From: Bacillota bacterium
GTDB taxonomy: Bacteria > Bacillota > Clostridia > Lachnospirales > Anaerotignaceae
Direction: 5' to 3'
DNA length: 7,905 nucleotides
Assembly: GCA_030526765.1 (NCBI GenBank)
Contig: JAUNCB010000020.1
Span: 1-7,905 of the forward strand
The translations under genes and the position numbers were made by a program. Shown piece by piece: positions 1 through 5,985 of the stretch (position 1 is the first letter of the stretch; every line of letters starts with the position of its first letter). The notes below the pieces were generated by a model, which saw only the letters and a program-made list of their open reading frames with translations, did not search any database and was not told the DNA's origin.

Positions 1-1
1 C

Positions 2-1222
2 GAATACTGCACCCCCGACCGTGCCACCGATGAACATGGTCTGCTTTTCGCAGAAGATCAGGCAGAAATACAGGATCGCCTCAGCATGAATGATGCCTTT
101 TATCTGGAATATCTGACCAGACTGGCATGGCTTCACGGACTGCTGGTGCCCATGCCCTCCATTCATACCCGACGGGTACGCCCCGCCGATGAATGCAGCC
201 GCTTTTTCTCCCAGCCTACGGCGGATATCCTCTTTCAGCTGGCAGAAACAGCCTGTATGCTGACTGCGGAACGGTTTTCCTACAGTATGGATCTGGAAGA
301 GGGCATAGCAACTGCCGATTTCTTTTATCTGCTGCTGCGGGATAATCAGGAGATCGATCAGATCTTCATTGATTTCTATAAAAGAGTCGATGTGGACATC
401 GAAAAGATATGGCGGATCCCGCCAAATGAGATGAACATGGAGGAGCAGTCCATCGTTTCCTCCTTCCTCTTCACAGGCATCATGCTGGACAAATGGTTCC
501 TGACCCCCATGAGCCTGTTTTTCCGCTTCATCCGTCCCATTGCTTTTACCCCCATCCGATTCTACCATCTGGTGAATCATCTTTCGGCACTGATACTGAT
601 GCAGCACAATCTGGGAGCGGAGCTCTTCTCTCCCCCCACCTACTACAGCCTGACCAAACTCGGAAAGGCATTGTTCGCAGATCCCGAGCGGGAGCATATT
701 GACCGACAGAAAATGCCCTCCTCTCTCCCCTTTGAAACACTGCTGGCAGCAGTGCAGCAGGAAGCAGAGCTGCGGACAAGAGAACAGATGCTTCTGATGG
801 AGGTAGTACCCGATGTCCTTTCCATCCGTGTATCCCAAATCAAGGATCCCGCCCTCTGGAAGATCCTTGAGGTAGGTCAGGACACAGAGCTGAGCCAGCT
901 TTGCAGAGATCTCTGTGCTGCCTTCTGCATGGAGGAGCACGCAGATTATCTGCTTTCCGTTCCCGATCAGAACGGCTTCCATATAGACTATTCCGAGCAG
1001 GGTTCCAAGCGTTCTCTGAACAAAACAAACGGAAAACTGCTGCAGGAGATTCCCCTTCTTATGGGAAGCGTTCTGAAGCTGTACCCCGCTCAGACAAAGG
1101 GAAACGGTCTGAACCTTACGCTTCTGGAAAAGGGAAAGGGCAACCCCTTCATCCTCTATCCCCGTATTACGGCACAGAGCGAAAAATTCACTGAAACAGA
1201 AAAAATCGACGAAATATTCTAA
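2..1222 (+). CDS. pRiA4b ORF-3-like domain protein, 5' end outside window
   Basis: The frame is open from base 2 to the TAA at 1220-1222, with no stop before the first ATG at 86. That ATG lacks a convincing Shine-Dalgarno sequence, so the gene probably begins left of the window. Numbered from that ATG (378 residues), residues 1-240 are mostly helical and unrecognised; a patch near 187-198 (YSLTKLGKALF) resembles the end of a winged helix. Residues about 244-352 match the plasmid pRiA4b ORF-3 / IS1096 passenger (TnpR-like) domain: a beta strand, then DPALWKILEV, where Trp258 stands where the family has PxIWRR, then a helical segment and a final beta strand (LNLTLLEKG). The family's usual YDFGD-W motif is degenerate here. 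Biochemical function is unknown for the family, and despite its name it is often not mobile-element linked; no transposase or inverted repeat is visible. Stop to the next start is 27 bp, suggesting co-transcription. Family call moderate, coding call strong. Confidence 0.8.
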   Translation, partial: EYCTPDRATDEHGLLFAEDQAEIQDRLSMNDAFYLEYLTRLAWLHGLLVPMPSIHTRRVRPADECSRFFSQPTADILFQLAETACMLTAERFSYSMDLEEGIATADFFYLLLRDNQEIDQIFIDFYKRVDVDIEKIWRIPPNEMNMEEQSIVSSFLFTGIMLDKWFLTPMSLFFRFIRPIAFTPIRFYHLVNHLSALILMQHNLGAELFSPPTYYSLTKLGKALFADPEREHIDRQKMPSSLPFETLLAAVQQEAELRTREQMLLMEVVPDVLSIRVSQIKDPALWKILEVGQDTELSQLCRDLCAAFCMEEHADYLLSVPDQNGFHIDYSEQGSKRSLNKTNGKLLQEIPLLMGSVLKLYPAQTKGNGLNLTLLEKGKGNPFILYPRITAQSEKFTETEKIDEIF

Positions 1223-1233
1223 GGCGATCAAAT

Positions 1234-1242
1234 AAAGGAAGG
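1234..1242 (+). promoter_or_regulatory. Ribosome binding site of the CobD-like gene
   Basis: AAAGGAAGG lies 7 nt before the ATG at 1250 and fixes that start. It sits in the 27 bp gap after the upstream stop codon, with no room for a separate promoter and terminator. Confidence 0.75.
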
Positions 1243-1249
1243 AAACACC

Positions 1250-2350
1250 ATGACCAAGAATCTGAACCATGCCCACGGCGGCGATCTGGATGCCATCCAG
1301 CGCACCTACGGCATCCCCAAGGAGGATATCATTGATTTCAGCGGCAATATCAATCCGCTGGGATTTCCGCAGAAGGCGGCAGATGCCCTGAAGGACAATC
1401 TGCACCTGATCTGCACATATCCCGATAAAAAGTATAAAGCATTAAAAAAAGCCATCGGCGCATATACCGGCGCAGATGCCTCTCATATCGTAGTGGGCAA
1501 CGGCTCCACAGAGCTGATCGCCACTTTCATTCAGACCATCAATGCAGCCCACTCCATCATTATGGGGCCTGCCTATTCCGAGTATGAACGAGAGATCACC
1601 CTCAATGGCGGCAGCTTCACCTATTTCCCCCTGCGGGAGGAGGACGATTTCCGTCTGGATCTGCCTGCCCTTCTGGAAAGCCTGACTCCTGAGGTTGGCA
1701 TGTTCATTGCCTGCAACCCCAACAATCCTACAGGCACAGCCATTCATACCAATGAAATGCGCATCATACTGGAGCACTGCAAAAAGATCGGTGCCTCTGT
1801 GATGATAGATGAAACCTATATCGAATTTTCCGACATCCTGCCGGAGATCTGCTCCATTCCTCTGGTGGCAGAATTTGATAACCTTTTCGTCATCCGCGGC
1901 ACATCCAAATTTTTTGCCGCTCCCGGCATCCGTCTGGGCTACGGCATGAGCTCCAATCAGGCTTTTCTGGATCGGTTCAAAACAAATTCCGATCCCTGGA
2001 GTGTAAACAGTCTGGCTGATTTCATCGGACAGCATATCTTTACGGATTTTGCCTTCCACAAGGAAACCCAGACCTTGGTTTCCGCAGAACGCAGAAAAGC
2101 CTTTCAGGAGCTTTCCACATGGAAAAATCTGAAAGCTTATCCCTCTGAAGCCAACTTCATTCTGCTGAAGCTGACCACAGACAAAATCACCGCTCACGAT
2201 CTGTTTGAGGCCTGCATCCGCAAAAAAATGCTCATCCGTGATGCATCCTCCTTTACCTTCTTAAACGAAACCTTCCTGCGCTTCTGCATCCTTTCTCCGG
2301 AAAACAATGCAGCCCTGCTGCAGGAGCTGAAATCCATCGTAGAGGAATAA
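1250..2350 (+). CDS. PLP-dependent class I/II aminotransferase, CobD/HisC family
   Basis: This 366-residue protein is a fold-type I PLP enzyme of normal length for the threonine-phosphate decarboxylase (CobD) / histidinol-phosphate aminotransferase group. Its N terminus carries HGGDL (residues 9-13) and DFSGNINPLGFP (29-40), the signature that sets CobD-type proteins apart from most HisC. Other visible landmarks are GNGSTEL (83-89, cofactor phosphate region), CNPNNPTG (155-162), Asp187 in the IDET stretch (pairs with the pyridine nitrogen), Lys220 in GTSKFF (Schiff-base lysine), Arg228 in GIRLGY, WSVN (250-253), and a late Arg344 for the substrate carboxylate. CobD makes (R)-1-amino-2-propanol phosphate from threonine phosphate for the cobalamin lower-ligand linker; HisC acts in histidine synthesis. 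Neither cobalamin nor histidine genes lie nearby, so the substrate cannot be settled from context. The enzyme should be cytosolic. Family is confident; CobD activity is a reasonable guess only. Confidence 0.92.
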   Translation: MTKNLNHAHGGDLDAIQRTYGIPKEDIIDFSGNINPLGFPQKAADALKDNLHLICTYPDKKYKALKKAIGAYTGADASHIVVGNGSTELIATFIQTINAAHSIIMGPAYSEYEREITLNGGSFTYFPLREEDDFRLDLPALLESLTPEVGMFIACNPNNPTGTAIHTNEMRIILEHCKKIGASVMIDETYIEFSDILPEICSIPLVAEFDNLFVIRGTSKFFAAPGIRLGYGMSSNQAFLDRFKTNSDPWSVNSLADFIGQHIFTDFAFHKETQTLVSAERRKAFQELSTWKNLKAYPSEANFILLKLTTDKITAHDLFEACIRKKMLIRDASSFTFLNETFLRFCILSPENNAALLQELKSIVEE

Positions 2351-2387
2351 ACTGCTATCGTAAGGAAGCAGAAACTGCACATATTAT

Positions 2388-2410
2388 CTTGAAACGACAC
2401 TCGTTTCGAG
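2388..2410 (+). promoter_or_regulatory. Hairpin overlapping the ribosome binding site at 2408-2414
   Basis: A near-perfect inverted repeat forms a 10-pair stem (2388-2397 with 2401-2410) around a CAC loop. The core GAAACGA/TCGTTTC is perfect, and the outer three pairs include one G-U wobble. The 3' arm contains the GAG of GAGGTGA, the Shine-Dalgarno sequence for the ATG at 2420. There is no T run after it, so it does not look like an intrinsic terminator. It could dampen or gate translation of the next gene; that role is inferred. Confidence 0.6.
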
Positions 2411-2419
2411 GTGACCCTT

Positions 2420-2836
2420 ATGAATCAGATCATCAGCCGCAAAGCCCTTTGCGGCTATTTATCTCTGCTGCGCTGCCATCTGGAAAACAAATCGTTATTT
2501 CCCGCACCCAATGTGATCTTTCTCAACAGCCGTGCCTTGTATCACCATCTGGCAAAGCAGCCCTGCGGCTGCGATACCATCGGCGGCATTCTGAAAAAGA
2601 TCGAAACCTGTATCCCGCTGGCAGTCACGGCAGAAAGCTTTTCTCTGTTTCTGTCCGCCTGCAGAGAACCCAGAGAGGAACGCACCCTGCACTTTCTGGA
2701 AAGCAGCAAAGCTGATTTTCTTCTGCTGGTGCAGCAGGCAGCCCAAAATGAAGCCCAATGGACTTCTCTGACCACACTCTGCGAAGAGCTGCGGCAGAAA
2801 AACGCAGGAAAGGAGGATCCGAGCCATGGATCATAA
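2420..2836 (+). CDS. Unknown 138-residue cysteine-rich protein
   Basis: I do not recognise this protein. I start it at the ATG at 2420 because GAGGTGA (2408-2414) lies 5 nt upstream; an in-frame GTG at 2411 falls inside that ribosome binding site and is unlikely. The product is soluble and mostly helical by composition. It has seven cysteines (11, 19, 49, 51, 64, 81, 121), including a CGC at 49-51, but no standard metal-binding spacing. There is no signal peptide or membrane segment. Its end overlaps the start of the downstream radical SAM gene by 11 bp, so the two are probably translated as a coupled pair, and a shared pathway is a fair inference. It starts 69 bp after the CobD-like gene. 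The frame is supported by the strong ribosome binding site and tight packing rather than by homology. Confidence 0.72.
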   Translation: MNQIISRKALCGYLSLLRCHLENKSLFPAPNVIFLNSRALYHHLAKQPCGCDTIGGILKKIETCIPLAVTAESFSLFLSACREPREERTLHFLESSKADFLLLVQQAAQNEAQWTSLTTLCEELRQKNAGKEDPSHGS

Positions 2837-3767
2837 ACCCTATCGAAGCTTAAATGAATATTATCGGGAGATTTTCGGCAGAAAGGCTGCAAAAATCTCT
2901 CTGGACGGCGGCTACACCTGCCCCAATCGGGACGGCAGCTGCGGCACCAGAGGCTGCCTCTTCTGCAGTGCCGGCGGCAGCGGTGATTTTGCGGAAAGTG
3001 CCGCCCTTTCCATTTCAGAGCAGATCGCACAGGGGAAGGCCCAGACTGCGGATAAATGGAAGGATCCTGCCTATATCGCTTATTTTCAGGCCTTTACCAA
3101 CACCTACGCTCCCGTTGCTGAGCTGCGGCAAAAATACGAGGAAGCCCTCTCCTGCGAAGGGATCGAAGGCATTTCCATTGCGACCCGTGCCGACTGTCTG
3201 CCAGAGGATGTGCTGGAGCTGTTATCCGAGCTGAATCAGAAAACACAGCTCTGGGTGGAGCTGGGCTTGCAGACCTCCGATGAAGCCAGCGCTCTTCGTA
3301 TCCGACGGGGCTACCCTCTGTCTGTATTTGAGGATGCCGTACATCGGTTGGCAGAACGGAGAATTCCCGTTGTGGTCCATGTGATCCTCGGTCTGCCGCA
3401 GGAGGACAGAGAAACCGTTCTGCACACCATCGACTGCATCAACCGCCTGCCCGTACAGGGCATAAAGCTGCAGCTTCTCCATGTCCTTGCCGACAGCGAC
3501 CTTGCTGCGCTTTACCACGACGGCAGCTATACGCCCCTGACAAAGGAAGCATACATAGCCCTTACAGCAGACTGTATCGCCCATCTGCGGAAGGATATCG
3601 TCCTGCACCGTCTGACGGGCGACGGCGACCGAAACACCCTTTTAGCCCCTCTCTGGAGCCTTAGAAAGCGGGATGTCCTTAATTCTTTGCATAAATATCT
3701 GAAGGAAAACGAGATCCGACAGGGAAAATACTGTAAAATCCCTGCGGAAGGTTTACAAGAAAAGTAA
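2826..3767 (+). CDS. TIGR01212 family radical SAM protein (YhcC/YtqA-like)
   Basis: This 313-residue protein has the length and layout of the TIGR01212 radical SAM family (E. coli YhcC, B. subtilis YtqA), a branch resembling the Elp3 core. The opening RSLNEYYREIFG and SLDGGYTCPNRDG (residues 25-37) are typical. The [4Fe-4S] ligands appear to be Cys32, Cys44 and Cys47 in a C-x11-C-x2-C arrangement rather than the classic C-x3-C-x2-C; Cys39 lies between and is probably not a ligand. The TIM-barrel core continues through ISIATRADCLP, WVELGLQT and VHVILGLPQED (roughly 175-215), with a GIKLQLLHVL strand near 225. The family uses SAM and a cluster to generate a 5'-deoxyadenosyl radical; its substrate is not firmly established, though RNA modification has been suggested from its Elp3 resemblance. 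AGGAGG at 2811-2816 with a 9 nt gap supports the ATG at 2826, which lies inside the end of the upstream gene. Confidence 0.93.
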   Translation: MDHKPYRSLNEYYREIFGRKAAKISLDGGYTCPNRDGSCGTRGCLFCSAGGSGDFAESAALSISEQIAQGKAQTADKWKDPAYIAYFQAFTNTYAPVAELRQKYEEALSCEGIEGISIATRADCLPEDVLELLSELNQKTQLWVELGLQTSDEASALRIRRGYPLSVFEDAVHRLAERRIPVVVHVILGLPQEDRETVLHTIDCINRLPVQGIKLQLLHVLADSDLAALYHDGSYTPLTKEAYIALTADCIAHLRKDIVLHRLTGDGDRNTLLAPLWSLRKRDVLNSLHKYLKENEIRQGKYCKIPAEGLQEK

Positions 3768-3781
3768 GGATGTGCTAAAAT
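3752..3781 (+). promoter_or_regulatory. Likely sigma-A promoter for the DUF4364 gene
   Basis: A -35-like TTTACA (3752-3757, one mismatch to TTGACA) is followed after 18 bp by a -10-like TAAAAT (3776-3781, one mismatch to TATAAT), preceded by TGC, an extended -10 element. It straddles the stop codon of the radical SAM gene. Transcription would start near 3788, leaving a leader of about 35 nt before the ATG at 3823. It suggests the DUF4364 gene can be expressed apart from the upstream cluster. No experimental support is visible. Confidence 0.5.
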
Positions 3782-3822
3782 TTACTCAGGATAAAAAATC
3801 TGGCAAAAAGGAGGCATTGTCC

Positions 3823-4386
3823 ATGCAGTATTCCACAAAAAAACTGGCTGAAAACAAACTGATCATTCTGCATCTGCTGCAGAAAATGGGCATTGCCCTT
3901 TCCAACAGCGAAATCTGCCAATTCCTGCTGGAAAAAAACTATATGGATTATTTTTCCGTGCAGCAATACCTCTCCGAGCTGGAAGGGGCCGGCTGGCTGG
4001 AAAAAACCAGAGAACAGAACAATACCCGCTATACACTGACGGATGACGGTGAAGAGGTCATGAACTATTTCATCAGCCGTATCTCCGATGAGGTGAAAAA
4101 TGAGATCAATGTTTATGTTCACGAAAACGGTCGCCGCATCCGTGCAGAATATGCGGTGACTGCCAATTATTTCCCCGAGCTGAACGGAGATTATCTGGTG
4201 AAATGCGGTCTTTGCGATGATGCCGGCGCCACGTTGATGGAGATCAGTGTTGCCGTTGTTTCCAAAAATCAGGCACAGACTGTCTGCCGCAACTGGAAGA
4301 AAAATGTAAATCAGTATTATCGGCAGTTCCTTTCCGCTCTGGCAGCGGAGGAGCCTTCCAATAAAGATCCCGAATCAAATACATAA
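3823..4386 (+). CDS. DUF4364 family winged-helix protein
   Basis: I place the start at the ATG at 3823 because AAAAGGAGG (3806-3814) lies 8 nt upstream. An in-frame GTG at 3772 would add 17 poorly conserved-looking residues and overlaps the probable promoter. The resulting 187-residue protein resembles the DUF4364 family of Clostridia. Residues about 5-80 look like a winged-helix DNA-binding domain: helices at 8-22, 28-37 and 44-57, then a wing ending in NTRYTLTDDGEEVMNYF (67-83), the pattern seen in PadR-like regulators. Residues about 95-155 form a beta-rich C-terminal domain with Cys128, Cys131 and Cys155, followed by a helix and a polar tail. The family is probably a transcriptional regulator, but its targets and ligand are unknown. 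A terminator follows 8 bp after the stop. Confidence 0.85.
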   Translation: MQYSTKKLAENKLIILHLLQKMGIALSNSEICQFLLEKNYMDYFSVQQYLSELEGAGWLEKTREQNNTRYTLTDDGEEVMNYFISRISDEVKNEINVYVHENGRRIRAEYAVTANYFPELNGDYLVKCGLCDDAGATLMEISVAVVSKNQAQTVCRNWKKNVNQYYRQFLSALAAEEPSNKDPESNT

Positions 4387-4394
4387 TCCCCTGC

Positions 4395-4430
4395 AAAAAA
4401 ACGGCATGATTTTCAATCATGCCGTTTTTC
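4395..4430. terminator. Bidirectional intrinsic terminator between converging operons
   Basis: A perfect 15-pair stem (4397-4411 with 4415-4429; core ACGGCATGATT) closes on a 3 nt loop. It has an A run on the left (4395-4401) and a T run on the right (4425-4429), so it reads as a hairpin plus U tract in both directions. It lies 8 bp after the DUF4364 stop and about 34 bp beyond the end of the minus-strand Fe-S operon, so it probably ends both transcripts. Confidence 0.9.
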
Positions 4431-4464
4431 TTTGGGGAGGGTTGTATGTCTGTTTCAAAAAGAG

Positions 4465-5037
4465 TTATTTTGCTTTAATTTTACAGATGCCCTGGGTCAT
4501 GCAGCCCATGGGGCAAAAGGTACACCAGGTACGTGGTTTATACAATGCCATAACGATCAGCCCGATCAGGGTGGAGGTCAGCATCATGCTGTAGAGTCCA
4601 AAGCTGTACTGGGCGATCCAGTCTGCTGTGGTGCCTGCGGTGTAAGTCCAGTCCCAGGGAACACGGAAGGTCCAGAACAGTGTGATCACTTCCTTCAGAC
4701 TGTTTGCCCCTGCTGCCACCAGATAGGTCTGAAAGAGCATATTGCCAAACATCACCATGAAAAAGGTCAGGAAGCCGTAACGGAACCACTTGGCAGTCAT
4801 GAATTTCGGTGTGGGTCTGTTGCGGGAAAGCTTACAGGAGCCCCCCAGTTTCTGAAACAACTGCCCTCTGCCGCAGAAATTGTTGCAGAAAGCCTTGTTG
4901 CCGCCAAAAATCGCCAGTGCCAGAGGCAGCAGGAATTCAATCATCCCCAGCCATGCAAAGAGGATATTAAAAAATCCCAGACTGAAATAAAGGATCTCCC
5001 AGATCCAGAGATAATCATACCAGTGTTTTTTCTTCAT
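4465..5037 (-). CDS. Membrane 4Fe-4S binding protein, NapH/YccM-like
   Basis: The start is the ATG at 5037 (190 residues), set by AAAGGAGG upstream and an ATGA overlap with the ferredoxin stop; a longer in-frame reading would run through the ferredoxin gene out of frame. Hydrophobic stretches at about 13-45, 87-109 and 147-166 indicate three or four membrane segments. The first cysteine group is Cys51-x3-Cys55 (FCNNFCGRGQLF) with Cys68, followed by LSRNRPTPKFM; the second is Cys172-x2-Cys175-x3-Cys179 (CTFCPMGC) with Cys184 near the C terminus. This is the pattern of polyferredoxin-like membrane proteins related to NapH, NosR and YccM, which pass electrons between the quinone or membrane side and soluble Fe-S partners. 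The first motif has Gly where relatives usually have Pro after the second Cys. It is coupled to the ferredoxin gene, so the two probably form one electron-transfer unit; the final acceptor is not encoded here. Confidence 0.88.
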   Translation of the reverse strand: MKKKHWYDYLWIWEILYFSLGFFNILFAWLGMIEFLLPLALAIFGGNKAFCNNFCGRGQLFQKLGGSCKLSRNRPTPKFMTAKWFRYGFLTFFMVMFGNMLFQTYLVAAGANSLKEVITLFWTFRVPWDWTYTAGTTADWIAQYSFGLYSMMLTSTLIGLIVMALYKPRTWCTFCPMGCMTQGICKIKAK

Positions 5038-5237
5038 TCCACTTCCGCCTCCTTTATTGCAATACAGCCTGCAGGGCAGGTTTTTGCACAAAGCCCGCAG
5101 CCAACGCATGCCGCCGCATCCACCACTGCATAGCATCCCTTCCAGATGGTAATCGCTTCCTTCGGGCATACCTTACGGCAGGCACCACAGGAAACACAGA
5201 TATTTTCATCGGGCACTGCCCATCTTTTCTTCCTCAT
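5034..5237 (-). CDS. 2[4Fe-4S] ferredoxin
   Basis: I use the ATG at 5237 (67 residues) because AAGGAG lies a proper distance upstream; an in-frame TTG at 5255 falls next to that ribosome binding site and is unlikely. Two classical clusters are present: Cys14-x2-Cys17-x2-Cys20-x3-Cys24-Pro and Cys44-x2-Cys47-x2-Cys50-x3-Cys54-Pro. This is the bacterial low-potential ferredoxin fold, at full length. Extra cysteines occur at 35 and 58. The basic N terminus (MRKKRW) and acidic C terminus (EAEVE) are the only additions. The stop overlaps the start of the membrane Fe-S gene as ATGA, implying translational coupling and a partnership in which this soluble protein delivers or takes electrons from the membrane subunit. 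The gene lies downstream of a Crp/Fnr regulator, separated by a long hairpin. Very short but certain as a coding region. Confidence 0.94.
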   Translation of the reverse strand: MRKKRWAVPDENICVSCGACRKVCPKEAITIWKGCYAVVDAAACVGCGLCAKTCPAGCIAIKEAEVE

Positions 5238-5258
5238 TCCATTCTCTCCTTCCAAAAC

Positions 5259-5306
5259 AAAAAGAACTTTTTTCTGATAAGATACTACCAGAAAAAAAGT
5301 TCTTTG
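5259..5306 (-). terminator. Long AT-rich hairpin after the Crp/Fnr gene; terminator or attenuator
   Basis: The arms 5261-5276 and 5289-5305 pair over about 16 bp (AAAGAAC...CTG against CAG...GTTCTTT, one bulged A) around a 12 nt loop. Read on the minus strand it starts about 17 nt after the regulator's stop codon and is followed by TTTTTGTTTT, which fits an intrinsic terminator, although the stem is poor in GC. It also lies just before the ferredoxin ribosome binding site, so it could set the level of read-through into the Fe-S genes or act as a DNA palindrome bound by the regulator. The inverted repeat is certain; its role is not. Confidence 0.55.
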
Positions 5307-5323
5307 TATGTAACAGACTCACA

Positions 5324-5977
5324 TTACAGATAACCGCGCAGTTTTGCCTTATCGATGATTTCTATTTTTCCGCGGGAAAGAGCAACCACCTCTTCCTCCA
5401 CAAAATATTTCAGCACCTTCGTTACCACCTCTCGGGCACTGCCGATAAAACGAGCCACCTCTTCATGGGTCAGGCGGATGGTCATTTCTCCTGTTTTTGC
5501 CATTTCATCCCACAGAAAATGTGCCACTCTCTTATCTGCCCCCATAAAAAGGATCTGCTGCATGGTCCACATGACCTCAGAAAAATTTTCCACCACCGTT
5601 TTATAAAGGGCCAGCTCCACCATGGGGTTTTTCTGCATGACAACGCTCAGTGCAGGCGAAGGCAATACCACCAGTTCTGTTTCCCGCACCGCCTCGATCA
5701 GCACATCAAAAACGATGGCATCCATCAGACAGGAGGCTGAAAGCACGCACAGATCCCCCTGATGCAGACGATAGAGGGTCACCTCTCTGCCCTCTTCGGA
5801 AACAATGTATACCCGAAGCTGTCCCTTTGCCACATGGACAATGCCGCTGCATTCCCCGCAGCCCCGATGCAGAATGTCGCCCTTCCCCATTTTCTGAGAA
5901 ACGACACTTCCCTCGACCAGCTTTTGCTCCTCCTGTTTTAAATCACCCCAAAAGGGGAAAATCCTTTCAAAATCCAT
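5324..5977 (-). CDS. Crp/Fnr family transcriptional regulator
   Basis: This 217-residue protein has the family's length and order: a cyclic-nucleotide-binding-like beta barrel (about 10-115), a long dimerisation helix (about 118-145), and a C-terminal helix-turn-helix with RLTHEEVARFIGSAREVVTKVLKYF (168-192), matching the Fnr/Crp recognition-helix pattern GSxREVVTKVL. It has four cysteines, at 40, 43, 77 and 83 (GCGEC and LCVLSASC). Barrel cysteines of this kind recur in anaerobe Crp/Fnr proteins and could bind an Fe-S cluster or sense redox state, but the arrangement differs from E. coli FNR and the cAMP-binding arginine-serine motif is not evident. The start ATG at 5977 follows the trmB stop by 8 bp, and TAAGGA of that stop supplies the ribosome binding site, so it is co-transcribed with trmB. 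The likely targets are the ferredoxin and membrane Fe-S genes immediately downstream; this is inferred from position. Confidence 0.93.
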   Translation of the reverse strand: MDFERIFPFWGDLKQEEQKLVEGSVVSQKMGKGDILHRGCGECSGIVHVAKGQLRVYIVSEEGREVTLYRLHQGDLCVLSASCLMDAIVFDVLIEAVRETELVVLPSPALSVVMQKNPMVELALYKTVVENFSEVMWTMQQILFMGADKRVAHFLWDEMAKTGEMTIRLTHEEVARFIGSAREVVTKVLKYFVEEEVVALSRGKIEIIDKAKLRGYL

Positions 5978-5985
5978 AGCTATCC

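Noticed and set aside
2..1222. Insertion sequence suggested by the IS1096-passenger-like domain
   Set aside because: No transposase, terminal inverted repeats or target duplication are visible, and this domain is common outside mobile elements.
1442..2197. Minus-strand open frame of 251 codons inside the CobD-like gene
   Set aside because: It lies wholly antisense to a confidently identified PLP enzyme and shows no family motif; a codon-bias shadow.
2382..2387. TATTAT as a -10 box for the gene at 2420
   Set aside because: No acceptable -35 sequence lies 16-18 bp upstream, and the next gene is close enough to be read from upstream.
2389..2715. Plus-strand 108-codon frame overlapping the unknown 138-residue gene
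   Set aside because: It begins inside the hairpin without a ribosome binding site, and the overlapping frame from 2420 has one and couples to the next gene.
4432..5133. Plus-strand open frame of 233 codons opposite the ferredoxin and membrane Fe-S genes
   Set aside because: It is antisense to two genes with clear motifs and ribosome binding sites, and its composition (many His, Gln, Pro) is that of a reverse-frame shadow.
5259..5306. Standard FNR box (TTGAT-N4-ATCAA) or CRP site before the ferredoxin gene
   Set aside because: The palindrome is long and AT-rich but contains neither consensus half-site; kept only as a hairpin.
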